Part shown: positions 55,199-63,705 of the stretch, piece after piece | How positions within the stretch are numbered: the first letter of the stretch is position 1 | How the letters are laid out: the number at the start of each line of letters is the position of its first letter | Source of the DNA: Sulfuricystis sp964478415 | GTDB lineage: Bacteria > Pseudomonadota > Gammaproteobacteria > Burkholderiales > Rhodocyclaceae | NCBI GenBank assembly: GCA_964478415.1 | Contig: CAYZII010000002.1 | Coordinates: forward strand, 1 to 64,000 | Direction of reading: 5' to 3' | DNA: 64,000 nucleotides | Notes under the pieces: generated by a model | What the model saw: the letters and a program-made list of their open reading frames with translations, nothing else | What the model was told of the DNA's origin: nothing | The model's database searches: none | Program-made: the position numbers and the translations under genes

Positions 55199-56563
55199 CA
55201 AGATGTGCCTGCAAAAATCGTTGCCGCGCTGCCCGATCCCTCCGCGGTCGAGGTACTGCAGACCCATATTTCCTGGATCCTGCTGAGCGGCGCATTCGCC
55301 TACAAGGTGAAGAAGCCGGTCGTCCTGCCTTTTCTCGATTACGGCACCCTCGACAAACGCCGCTTCTACTGTGAAGAGGAGTTGCGCCTGAACCGGCGTT
55401 TCGCACCAGACCTCTATCTCGCGGTGGTCGAACTGGCAGGAGAACCGGCGGTGAAGATGCGGCGTTTCCCCGATGCGCAACGCCTCGACCACGTCTGCCG
55501 GCGCGGTGAATTGACGACCGAATTGCTCTCCCTGTTTGCGCGTGAGCTGGCCGAATTTCAGGCCAGGGCAGCAAAAGCCCCACCAGAGTTCGGCACGCCG
55601 GAACGCGTCCTGAGCGACGCAATGGAAAATTTCGACGAACTCGAGACCTTACTTTCCGGGGAAGCGCCCCGCCTGGCCACCCTCAAAAGCTGGACCGAGG
55701 CCGAATGGCAGCACCGCCGCGAGACCTTCGCGCAACGCCATCGGCAGGGCTTCATTCGCGAAGGCCACGGCGACCTGCACCTTGGCAATCTGGTGTTGCT
55801 CGACGGTCGCATCGTCGCGTTCGACGGCATCGAATTCAATCCGGGTTTCCGTTCGATCGATGTCATCAGCGAACTTGCCTTCACGCTGCTCGACTTGCTC
55901 GACCACGACCAGCCTGGACTGGCAACCTGGCTGCTCAACGAATGGCTGGTCTGGAGCGGCGATTTCGCGGCGCTCGCGGTGTTGCGTTTCTATCTCGTCT
56001 ATCGCGCGCTGGTACGGGCGAAAGTCGCTGCGTTGCGCGGCGATCCTCTTGATGCGCAAGGCTATCTCGCACTGGGCGAGCGCCTGACCGTCCCACCAGC
56101 GCTGCGGCTGACGATCACCTGCGGCCCATCGGGTTGCGGCAAGACTTTTCAAACCTCGTGCCGTCTCGCTAGCGCAGAGTTTCTGACGACCGTGCGCATC
56201 CGCTCCGATGTCGAGCGCAAGCGACTGTTCGGCCTCGCGCCGGATGCCTCGAGCGGCGGGACGATCTACACGCCGGAGGCGAACGCGCGCACCTATGCGC
56301 GGCTTTACGAACTGGCAGAGGCGATACTCGTCGATGGCTGGTCGGTGATCGTCGACGCCGCCTTCTTGAAACGCGCCGAACGCGATCGCTTCCGTGAGCT
56401 GGCAAAGCGCTTGGGCGTCGCTTTCGAGCTGATCGCGCCGCAGGCACCAGCCGAGGAACTCGCGCGGCGCCTTCTCGCGCGCCAGGGGGATGCGTCGGAA
56501 GCGACGGTCGAGATCATGCAGCGGCAATTGCAGTGGTTCGAACCCCCAGCGGAAGATGAATGA
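55184..56563 (+). CDS. Phosphotransferase-kinase fusion (APH-like plus AAA_33)
   Basis: Two-domain protein of 459 residues. The N-terminal half resembles aminoglycoside phosphotransferase/kinase-like enzymes: catalytic loop HGDLHLGNL at about 194 and metal loop FDGIEFN. The C-terminal half is a P-loop kinase with GPSGCGKT near residue 315 and DAAFLKRAERDRF. This fusion, found in many proteobacteria, has no settled function. The start could be 55184, 55187 or 55196; none has a ribosome binding site, and the gene begins one base from the oxyR start. Confidence 0.82.
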   Translation: MMPIMQDVPAKIVAALPDPSAVEVLQTHISWILLSGAFAYKVKKPVVLPFLDYGTLDKRRFYCEEELRLNRRFAPDLYLAVVELAGEPAVKMRRFPDAQRLDHVCRRGELTTELLSLFARELAEFQARAAKAPPEFGTPERVLSDAMENFDELETLLSGEAPRLATLKSWTEAEWQHRRETFAQRHRQGFIREGHGDLHLGNLVLLDGRIVAFDGIEFNPGFRSIDVISELAFTLLDLLDHDQPGLATWLLNEWLVWSGDFAALAVLRFYLVYRALVRAKVAALRGDPLDAQGYLALGERLTVPPALRLTITCGPSGCGKTFQTSCRLASAEFLTTVRIRSDVERKRLFGLAPDASSGGTIYTPEANARTYARLYELAEAILVDGWSVIVDAAFLKRAERDRFRELAKRLGVAFELIAPQAPAEELARRLLARQGDASEATVEIMQRQLQWFEPPAEDE

Positions 56564-56672
56564 GTCCAGGCAGCGATGCAGCTGAGCGCTCCAGCAGACG
56601 AACGCACCCTCGATGTCGGTCTTGAGAAACCATCGCCCTGATTCCGTGCCGCTGCACCAGCGCAGAGTCTCG

Positions 56673-58337
56673 TCACTTCGACTCGACGCAACGCACGAGT
56701 TCGAAGTCCGCACCGCGTTCGACCAGCTCTTCGATCCGGAAACGGCGAGTCGCCGACGTCGTCCAGGTTTCCATAATGCGTCCGGCCTTGAAGCTGCCAG
56801 GTGGCAGAATCAGCCTGAGAGCGTGTCCCGAGTCTGCCGGCAAAATGAACCCTGGCTGATAGGGGTCCGGCGTTGCCATCACGCCGGTGCGCCGCACCGC
56901 AACTGGCTCCGGCCGGCCCGCGAGCAGCTGGATACCGGTCGCCAGCTCGTTGCCGCGTCGCTGCGCCCAGCGCACCACACCGAGCAGAAATTCGCCGCGG
57001 CTGGTCGGCTGGACGGCAACCAGTTGACCGATCGCGAGCCGCCCACCTACGCGCTCGATCGGCCGTACCAGACAGACCCCCCCTTCGGAATGATCGAAAA
57101 GCCGCCAATCCTCGGCGAGCGTCCAGCTTTCGGTCTGGAACCCCAGTTCGGGACTGATCTCGTCCGTCAAGCCAGGCAGCGGGGTATCGAAGATTTCGAT
57201 GGCTTCGCGCTGTTGCCGCAGCTTGTCCTGCGGAACGCTGCCCGGTGGTCTGAAACGGCGATGGCCGGAAACGTAAAAGTGGATCGCATCGACGCCTGCC
57301 ACGAAGCGACAGGGGCCCTGCAGCGGATGGCGCTCGAAACGCCGGTGCACACCTCCCCTCACCCAGCGCGGAAACAGCCGCTGCAGCACCTCGAGACAGG
57401 CCGGCATCTGACAATCTTCGCCCAGGCCAAGACTGGCCGGGGTGATCGCCGGATCACCGCGGCTGAGCAAAACGATGCGCGTCATCAGGCTCTTGTGGAG
57501 CTCCCGTGTATCCAGCCAGCGTGCGTCGGGGCCGGTGTAAGGCAAAAAGCGCGGCGGTGCATCACTGCCCAGATCCACACACAGCGGCAGGGCTTCGGTC
57601 AAAGGGGGTGCGCTCGCCAACACCTTCACCTTCCCCTTCCCCGCCCAGTGGTGGGCCCAGCGCATCACCCAGCGTTGCTGGCGTGGTGCCAGCTCGTACA
57701 ACCCCGCCATCGCCAGCAGCACCAGTACCACATAGACCGAGGTCGGGGAAACGAGCTGAGGAGTGGCAGCCACCACCGACGGGGCAGCGGCCACGCTTTC
57801 CTGCGCCACACCGAGACGCTCGGCGCTCGCATACACGCGATGGGCGTACTTCCACAGCAGGCCATCCGGCTGCCAGCCACCGCGCAGCAGATCGGCAAAA
57901 TCGGCGACCAGGAGGGTCAAGGCGCGCTGGCATACGAGCGCTCCTTTTGACGCGAGGGCGCTCTCGCCTGCAAGCAGGCTTTCCAGGCAATGCAGATAGC
58001 CGATCACCGCACCCTGCCAGAGCGCGTGCGTGGTATCGAGTGCCGACTGCTCGATCGGCGCCAGTGGCAGGGGCTTGCCAGCGAACAGGCTGGCGTTCTC
58101 CTCCTGGACGAAATGCAATGGTGCCTGCAAGGCTTCGAGCAGTGCCAGCCGGATCGACGCAGGCAGGGTGTAGGCGTTCAACCGCCGCAGCGCATCCAGC
58201 AATATCTTCTGCATCAGTGGCGGATTCGCCCTCGGCAGTCGCCCGATCCACTCCTGGCAGGAAGACAGGTCGGTGAAAGGCGGCGCGCTGCTCGTCGCGG
58301 TCGCTGGCAGAGCGAAATGTGGTGTGACCGCACTCAT
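56673..58337 (-). CDS. Large protein with C-terminal PilZ-like domain
   Basis: A 554-residue protein. The first 320 residues are helix-rich with no family I recognise. The C-terminal third has RRFER near residue 330 and DHSEGG at about 415-420, matching the RxxxR and DxSxxG signature of PilZ cyclic-di-GMP-binding domains, though separated by a longer insert than usual, and a beta-rich end (LVAVQPTSRGEFLLGVVRWA). A degenerate HD-GYP gene nearby suggests c-di-GMP signalling, but binding is unproven. The gene overlaps the HIT gene by ATGA. Confidence 0.6.
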   Translation of the reverse strand: MSAVTPHFALPATATSSAPPFTDLSSCQEWIGRLPRANPPLMQKILLDALRRLNAYTLPASIRLALLEALQAPLHFVQEENASLFAGKPLPLAPIEQSALDTTHALWQGAVIGYLHCLESLLAGESALASKGALVCQRALTLLVADFADLLRGGWQPDGLLWKYAHRVYASAERLGVAQESVAAAPSVVAATPQLVSPTSVYVVLVLLAMAGLYELAPRQQRWVMRWAHHWAGKGKVKVLASAPPLTEALPLCVDLGSDAPPRFLPYTGPDARWLDTRELHKSLMTRIVLLSRGDPAITPASLGLGEDCQMPACLEVLQRLFPRWVRGGVHRRFERHPLQGPCRFVAGVDAIHFYVSGHRRFRPPGSVPQDKLRQQREAIEIFDTPLPGLTDEISPELGFQTESWTLAEDWRLFDHSEGGVCLVRPIERVGGRLAIGQLVAVQPTSRGEFLLGVVRWAQRRGNELATGIQLLAGRPEPVAVRRTGVMATPDPYQPGFILPADSGHALRLILPPGSFKAGRIMETWTTSATRRFRIEELVERGADFELVRCVESK

Positions 58338-58759
58338 CGCATGCTTTCCAGTGACCGCAGCAGCGCGGCAGTCAATGACGCGCTCGAAGGGAGCGGCCGT
58401 TCAGGCACTGACCGGCTGGCCGCAGCCCAGATCGGCGCCGGGAAATGACTGTCGTCGTGCCAGCGCGGAATCACATGCCAGTGCAAATGCGGTTCGAGAT
58501 TGCCGAAACTGGCGAGATTGATCTTGTCTGGCCGCATCACTTCGCGCAGCGCACTTTCCACGGCGTGCAGCACGTCCCACAGATGGCGACGCTCGCTGGC
58601 CGGCAGATCGCTCATCTCGACGACGTGCGTGCGCCAGACGACGCGGCAATAGCCAGGAAACGCCTCGCCTTCGGGGCCACCGACGCGCACGACGCGGCAA
58701 AGCTCATCCTGCCAAAGGATTTCTTCGCCACTTAAGGAACATAGCGCGCAACGGCTCAT
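58334..58759 (-). CDS. HIT-family nucleotide hydrolase
   Basis: Histidine-triad protein of 141 residues with the signature HLHWHVIPRW (HxHxHxx) and FGNLEPHLH. Family members hydrolyse nucleoside phosphoramidates or dinucleotides. It has two N-terminal Cys (SRCALCS) that could bind metal. It is translated together with the PilZ-like gene through ATGA. Confidence 0.9.
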   Translation of the reverse strand: MSRCALCSLSGEEILWQDELCRVVRVGGPEGEAFPGYCRVVWRTHVVEMSDLPASERRHLWDVLHAVESALREVMRPDKINLASFGNLEPHLHWHVIPRWHDDSHFPAPIWAAASRSVPERPLPSSASLTAALLRSLESMR

Positions 58760-58791
58760 ATTTTAAAAAATAGCATACGTGGGGCAAGCCG

Positions 58792-58806
58792 GGCGGATCA
58801 TCCGCC
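58792..58806. repeat. Short perfect palindrome
   Basis: GGCGGAT and ATCCGCC around a single central C in the 174-base gap between the divergent HIT and hypothetical genes. Could be a regulator site; no further support. Confidence 0.35.
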
Positions 58807-58933
58807 GAATCGGCCCACAGGGTGGGTGCCGTACGTCCACGGTCTATCCTGGTGCGAAATCTGTCCGATCAAGTGGCTTCGGGTATGATTTCCCCACCAT
58901 GGGTCCCTCTTTCCCCGATTCTCCTCCCAGATA

Positions 58934-59368
58934 ATGAGCGTTGGTGGCTGGCTACTGATCTTCGTTGTCCTCATCGCGTTGGGCGGCGGGATCGCTTTGC
59001 ATCTCCATCACCGGCGGCTCGCCCGGGAAAAGGCGCGGCTGGAGGCGCTCGCTGCGCAACCGCAAAGAAAAAATTGGGGGAAACAGCTGATCGTGCCGGC
59101 GTGCGGTCAGGTTTGTCTAGCGGCACAAAATCTTGCCGAGCGTCGTTTCAGACTCGACGAGGCCTCTACTTTGCCACTCGCGGAGTGCACCTGCAAGCTC
59201 GACTGCCGCTGCAGTTACCGGTTGCTCGAGGAAAAGCGGGGCTATGAGCGCCGCGAAGGTTTCGATCGCCGGGGAGCGGTACGCTACGATCCGGACAATC
59301 CCCCCCGCCGCAGTGGGCGCGATCGAAGGAAGGACAAAGACACGCCGTTTACCGACTACGTGATCTGA
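58934..59368 (+). CDS. Membrane-anchored protein with Cys-rich motif, unknown function
   Basis: A 144-residue protein with an N-terminal helix (GGWLLIFVVLIALGGGIALHL) and a soluble part carrying ACGQVCLA and CTCKLDCRCSY, five Cys in a tight pattern that could bind metal or form disulfides, then a basic Arg-rich tail (RRSGRDRRKDKD). No family was recognised. It is convergent with miaB with a 15-base gap. Confidence 0.6.
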   Translation: MSVGGWLLIFVVLIALGGGIALHLHHRRLAREKARLEALAAQPQRKNWGKQLIVPACGQVCLAAQNLAERRFRLDEASTLPLAECTCKLDCRCSYRLLEEKRGYERREGFDRRGAVRYDPDNPPRRSGRDRRKDKDTPFTDYVI

Positions 59369-59383
59369 GCTGCCGGACGCGGC

Positions 59384-60727
59384 TCATACCTCGCGCACCA
59401 CCACTTCGCCACGTAACGAATGCGGCAAGGCCGCAGTGATCCTGACATCGATGAAGTGGCCGATCAGGCGCGGGCTACCCTTGAAATTGACCACACGATT
59501 GTTCGCGGTACGGCCGGCCAATTCTTCGGGATCCTTCTTCGCCCGACCCTCGACGAGCACGCGTTCTATCTTGCCGACCATCTGCTGCGAGATCGCCTGT
59601 GCCTGCTCTTCGAGGCGTTTCTGCAGACGCTGGAGCCTTTCCAGCTTCACCTCCGCCGGCGTCGCGTCCTGCATTTCCGCCGCCGGCGTGCCGGGGCGCG
59701 GGCTGAACAGAAAAGAAAAACTCGCATCGAAACCGATCGCGTCGACAAGCTGCAGGGTCTTCTCGAAATCCTCCTCCGTCTCGCCGGGAAAGCCGACGAT
59801 GAAATCGGAAGAGATCGAGATGTCCGGGCGCGCTTGGCGCAGCCGGCGCACGAGCGACTTGTATTCGAGCACCGTGTAACCGCGCTTCATCGCGGCGAGA
59901 ATCCGGTCGGAACCGGACTGCACCGGCAGATGCAGATGGGAAGCGAGCTTCGGCGTCGTGGCGAAGACATCGATCAGCCGCTGGGTCATCTCGCGCGGAT
60001 GGGAAGTCGTGTAACGGATGCGTTCGAGCTGAGGCAGTGCCGCGAGCGTCTCGATCAGGAAAGCGAGATCCACCTCCTGCCCATCCGCGGTCAGGCCGCG
60101 GTAGGCGTTTACGTTCTGGCCGAGCAGCGTCACTTCCTTGACGCCTTGTTCGACCAATGCCTGCACTTCAGTGAGCACATCCTCGAACGGGCGCGACACT
60201 TCCTCGCCACGCGTGTAAGGCACGATGCAGAAAGTGCAGAACTTCGAACAGCCTTCCATGATCGAGACGAAAGCGCTCGCGGCCCCCTCGCCCTCGACGC
60301 GCGCCGCCGGCAGCTTGTCGAATTTCTCGATCTCGGGGAAGGAGACATCGACCTGCGCCTGGCCGGATGCCCGCCGCGCGGCGATCAATTCGGGCAGCCG
60401 ATGCAGGGTCTGCGGCCCGAAGACGAGATCGACATAGGGTGCGCGTGCGATGATCGCCTCGCCCTCCTGACTGGCGACACAACCGCCGACACCGATCACC
60501 AACCCTGGTTTTTTCTCCTTCAATTTCTTAAGCCGCCCGAGCTCGTGAAATACCTTCTCCTGCGGCTTTTCGCGCACCGAACAGGTGTTGAGCAGGATGA
60601 TGTCCGCTTCTTCGGCGTTCTCGGTCTTGACGGCACCTTCATGCCGGGCGAGCAGATCGGCCATCTTGTCCGAGTCGTACTCATTCATCTGGCAGCCGAA
60701 GGTGCGGATATAGACTTTCGCGCTCAT
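59384..60727 (-). CDS. miaB: tRNA-2-methylthio-N6-dimethylallyladenosine synthase MiaB
   Basis: Methylthiolates N6-isopentenyladenosine at position 37 of tRNAs. The 447 residues have the N-terminal cluster domain starting KVYIRTFGCQMNEYDSDKM, the radical SAM motif CSKFCTFC, and a C-terminal TRAM domain. The ATG at 60727 is chosen over an upstream TTG. The amidotransferase gene is 78 bases upstream. Confidence 0.96.
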   Translation of the reverse strand: MSAKVYIRTFGCQMNEYDSDKMADLLARHEGAVKTENAEEADIILLNTCSVREKPQEKVFHELGRLKKLKEKKPGLVIGVGGCVASQEGEAIIARAPYVDLVFGPQTLHRLPELIAARRASGQAQVDVSFPEIEKFDKLPAARVEGEGAASAFVSIMEGCSKFCTFCIVPYTRGEEVSRPFEDVLTEVQALVEQGVKEVTLLGQNVNAYRGLTADGQEVDLAFLIETLAALPQLERIRYTTSHPREMTQRLIDVFATTPKLASHLHLPVQSGSDRILAAMKRGYTVLEYKSLVRRLRQARPDISISSDFIVGFPGETEEDFEKTLQLVDAIGFDASFSFLFSPRPGTPAAEMQDATPAEVKLERLQRLQKRLEEQAQAISQQMVGKIERVLVEGRAKKDPEELAGRTANNRVVNFKGSPRLIGHFIDVRITAALPHSLRGEVVVREV

Positions 60728-60805
60728 CGCATCGAATGACTGGGGCAACGCGCGTTAGGGCAGTGACTGACGATTTTCAGTGCAAGAAAGAATGTTTGGA
60801 TTTTA

Positions 60806-62599
60806 TCAGCCCCCACCATCCACCTGCCGCTGTAGCCAGAATTCGAGCAGCGCGAGGTGCCACAGCTTGCTGCCCTGGATGCGCGTGTGATGTTTTTCCG
60901 GCTCGGCGAGCAGTTTCTCGACATAAGCGCGCTTAAAGATGCCGCGTTGGCGGCAGGCGGCCGAAGTGAGGATGCCGCGCATGAACTCGAGGAATTCGCC
61001 ACGCACGTATTTCAATGCCGGCATCGGGAAATAGCCCTTCGGCCGGTCGATCACGCCATCGGGCAACAGGCCGCGCGCGATCTGCTTCAGCACGTGTTTG
61101 CCACCGGAACCGAGCTTCCATTCTGCCGGCATCCTGGCAGCCAGTTCGACGAGCGGATGATCGAGGAAGGGCACGCGCGCTTCCAGTCCCCATGCCATAG
61201 TCATGTTATCGACGCGCTTGACCGGATCGTCGGTGACCAACAGCGTCGCCTCGACGGCGAGCAGCCGGTCGATGAATTCGTTGGCACAGGCTTCCTCGAG
61301 CTTCGCCGCGATGAGCGCGCTGGTCACATCCCCGACCTGGTAACGCTTGCGCACCATTTCGACGAATTCGCGATAGTCACGGTCGAAGTAACGGCGCTGC
61401 AGGCGCTCGATCGCCGGGCCAGTCGCTGCCGCCATCTCTCGATGCCAGGCATAGCCGGCGAACACCTCGTCGGCTCCCTGACCGCTCAGCACGACCTTGA
61501 CGGTGCGGCTGACCCGTTCGGCGAGCAGATAAAAGGACACCGCATCCTGGCTGACCATCGGCTCGGCCATGCTGTCCACGGCCTCCGGCAGACGCTGCAG
61601 CACCTCGCTGTTTGGAATCAAGTAACGGTGATGACGCGTGCCAAAGTGGTCGGCGACCGCATCCGAATATTCGAACTCGTTGCCACGCTCCTCACCTTCT
61701 GTGCCGCGGTAATCCTCGAAGCCGATCGAGAAGGTCAGCAGATCGGCAAAACCTTCTTCGTGGGCGAGCGCCACCAGCAGCGAAGAATCGAGACCGCCGG
61801 AGAGCAGCACCCCGACCTTGACGTCGGCGATGTCGAGATGGGTCCTGACCGCATGGCGCAGCGCCGCGTGGATCGCCTCGCGCCATTCTCCTTCGCTGCG
61901 CGCAATGGGCGGCCGGCGTGCGTCGAGGTTCCAGTAACGCCGTTCGACGGTGCGGCCTACCGCATCGATGGTCAGCGTCGTTCCCTGTTCGAGCTTGCGG
62001 ATACCCTTGAGGATCGTGAACGGAGGGGGCACGGCGCCATGCAGCATGAACTGGTGGGTCAGTGCCACCGGGTCGATACCGGTATCGATGGCGCCGGAGG
62101 CAATCAAGGCCTGCGTGTTCGACGCGAAACGAAAGAATTTGCCGGTACGTGCGAAGTAGAGCGGCTTGATGCCGATGCGGTCGCGCGCGAGGAAGAGCTG
62201 CTGGCGCGACATGTCCCAGATCGCGAACGCGAACATGCCGACGAAGCGCTCGACACAACGCTCCCCCCATTCGGCATAGGCGCGCAGGATGACCTCGCTA
62301 TCGCCATCGGAAAAGAACGCATGGCCGCGCTGGATCAGCGCATGGCGCAGTTCTGGATAGTTGTAGATCGTGCCATTGAAGACCAGTGCCAGCCCCGCCG
62401 CGGCATCGACCATCGGCTGGTTCGAAAGCGCCGAGAGGTCGATGATCGCCAGCCGGCGGTGGGCGAGGGCGATCGGGCCTTCCATCCAATACCCTTCTGC
62501 ATCTGGGCCGCGCCGCGCCAGTCGCGCATTCATCCGCTCCAGCGTCGCCTGTGAAGGCTTTGTGCCATCGAATCTCAGTTCACCGGCGATGCCGCACAT
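60806..62599 (-). CDS. N-acetylglutaminylglutamine-type amidotransferase (asparagine synthase-like)
   Basis: Glutamine amidotransferase of 597 residues. Cys2 is the glutaminase nucleophile (MCGIAGELRFDG), with RRGPDAEGY and NGTIYNYPELR; the synthetase half has the PP-loop LLSGGLDSSLLVAL and the block PVKRVDNMTMAWGLEARVPF. The N-terminus and the C-terminal GYFPMPALKYVRG and GSKLWHLALLEF resemble enzymes making the osmolyte N-acetylglutaminylglutamine amide more than AsnB. Those normally sit with an ATP-grasp/acetyltransferase synthetase gene and a peptidase, both absent here, so an asparagine synthetase cannot be excluded. Confidence 0.78.
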   Translation of the reverse strand: MCGIAGELRFDGTKPSQATLERMNARLARRGPDAEGYWMEGPIALAHRRLAIIDLSALSNQPMVDAAAGLALVFNGTIYNYPELRHALIQRGHAFFSDGDSEVILRAYAEWGERCVERFVGMFAFAIWDMSRQQLFLARDRIGIKPLYFARTGKFFRFASNTQALIASGAIDTGIDPVALTHQFMLHGAVPPPFTILKGIRKLEQGTTLTIDAVGRTVERRYWNLDARRPPIARSEGEWREAIHAALRHAVRTHLDIADVKVGVLLSGGLDSSLLVALAHEEGFADLLTFSIGFEDYRGTEGEERGNEFEYSDAVADHFGTRHHRYLIPNSEVLQRLPEAVDSMAEPMVSQDAVSFYLLAERVSRTVKVVLSGQGADEVFAGYAWHREMAAATGPAIERLQRRYFDRDYREFVEMVRKRYQVGDVTSALIAAKLEEACANEFIDRLLAVEATLLVTDDPVKRVDNMTMAWGLEARVPFLDHPLVELAARMPAEWKLGSGGKHVLKQIARGLLPDGVIDRPKGYFPMPALKYVRGEFLEFMRGILTSAACRQRGIFKRAYVEKLLAEPEKHHTRIQGSKLWHLALLEFWLQRQVDGGG

Positions 62600-62602
62600 G
62601 CT

Positions 62603-63022
62603 TCATTCACCGATCAGATGCAGCACGACTTCACGTCGCTGCGCTCGCGTGCGGTGTTCCCAGAGATAGACGCCCTGCCAGGTGCCGAGCGCCAGACGGC
62701 CTTCGACGAGCGGAATCGACAGCGAGGTCTGGGTCAACGCGCTGCGGATATGGCCCGACATGTCGTCCGGTCCCTCGTTGTTGTGGCGCCAGTGGGGCTG
62801 TCCATCCGGCACGAGCCTGGCGAAAAAGCTCTCCAGATCGTGGCGCACGTCGGGATCGGCGTTTTCCTGGATCAGCAGCGAAGCCGAGGTATGGCGGCAA
62901 AACACCGTGAGCAGGCCATCGCGCAAACCACTTGTCTGTGCGAAGGCGATCAGTTTGTCGGTGATCTCGATCAGGCCGCGACCACGGCTCGGCACGGAAA
63001 GGATTTCGTGGGCTTGGCGCAT
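62603..63022 (-). CDS. YjbQ-family protein
   Basis: A 139-residue protein of the YjbQ/UPF0047 family, given activity names such as secondary thiamine phosphate synthase from weak in vitro data; its role is uncertain. ILSVPSRGRGLIEITDKL at the start, FCRHTSASLLIQENADPDVR and ALGTWQGVYLWEHR match. Start at 63022 overlaps the LysE-family stop by one base (TGATG). The amidotransferase ATG follows 4 bases downstream. Confidence 0.9.
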   Translation of the reverse strand: MRQAHEILSVPSRGRGLIEITDKLIAFAQTSGLRDGLLTVFCRHTSASLLIQENADPDVRHDLESFFARLVPDGQPHWRHNNEGPDDMSGHIRSALTQTSLSIPLVEGRLALGTWQGVYLWEHRTRAQRREVVLHLIGE

Positions 63023-63654
63023 CAACGTGTCTCCAGGGCAAGGCGAATACCGAGTCCGATGAACAGCACACCGGTGGCCTGATCGAGGCGTCGGCCATGG
63101 GCGACGAGCCAGCGGCCGATGACGCTTGCAAACCAACCGAGCAGGCCGAACACGACGATGGTCTGGAGGGCGAAAACGACGCCGAGTACTACCGACTGGG
63201 CTGTGGCATGCGTGCCATCGGCGCTGACGAACTGGGGTAAGAAGGCGAGAAAGAACAAGGCGACTTTCGGGTTGATGGCATTGGCAACGAACCCCCGACG
63301 CAGATAGACGGCAAAAGGCGTCCCATCGGTACGACGCTCACCGGCAGCGAGACAGGCACCAGGGCTCTTCAGCGCCTGCCAGCCAAGCCAGCACAGATAG
63401 CCGGCACCGGCAAGCTTGAGCAGCGTGAATGCCGTCTGCGAAGCCGCCAATGCCGCCGAGACCCCCAATGCCGCCCAGAGCGTGTGCGTGAAGCAGCCAA
63501 GCGCACAACCCAGGCCGAAGCCGATGCCGGCGCGCCGGCCGCGTGAGATGCCCAGGCTCAGCACGGCGAGATTGTCCGGCCCCGGTGCCACGGTGATGAG
63601 AAAGGCGGCAAGCAGAAAGCCAAGCAACTGGGCGCTGGTCAGATCGAAGCTCAT
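63022..63654 (-). CDS. LysE-family exporter
   Basis: Six-helix inner-membrane translocator of 210 residues that exports amino acids or related metabolites. LITVAPGPDNLAVLSLGISRG is the hallmark of the LysE/RhtB family, with NAINPKVALFFLAFLPQF later. Start is 63654 or 63663. It is coupled to yjbQ, and the divergent oxidoreductase starts about 50 bases away. Confidence 0.88.
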   Translation of the reverse strand: MSFDLTSAQLLGFLLAAFLITVAPGPDNLAVLSLGISRGRRAGIGFGLGCALGCFTHTLWAALGVSAALAASQTAFTLLKLAGAGYLCWLGWQALKSPGACLAAGERRTDGTPFAVYLRRGFVANAINPKVALFFLAFLPQFVSADGTHATAQSVVLGVVFALQTIVVFGLLGWFASVIGRWLVAHGRRLDQATGVLFIGLGIRLALETR

Positions 63655-63705
63655 CCGGCGCATTATCAGGCAAAATGATCCTGCCGTTCTAAGGAGTCTC
63701 AAGCC

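Noticed and set aside
58861..58889. Promoter with TATGAT ahead of the Cys-motif gene
   Set aside because: The -10 is reasonable but the -35 CTGTCC matches poorly, so it was not listed as a feature.
60857..62554. A 565-codon plus-strand open frame
   Set aside because: Antisense shadow of the amidotransferase gene; no motifs.
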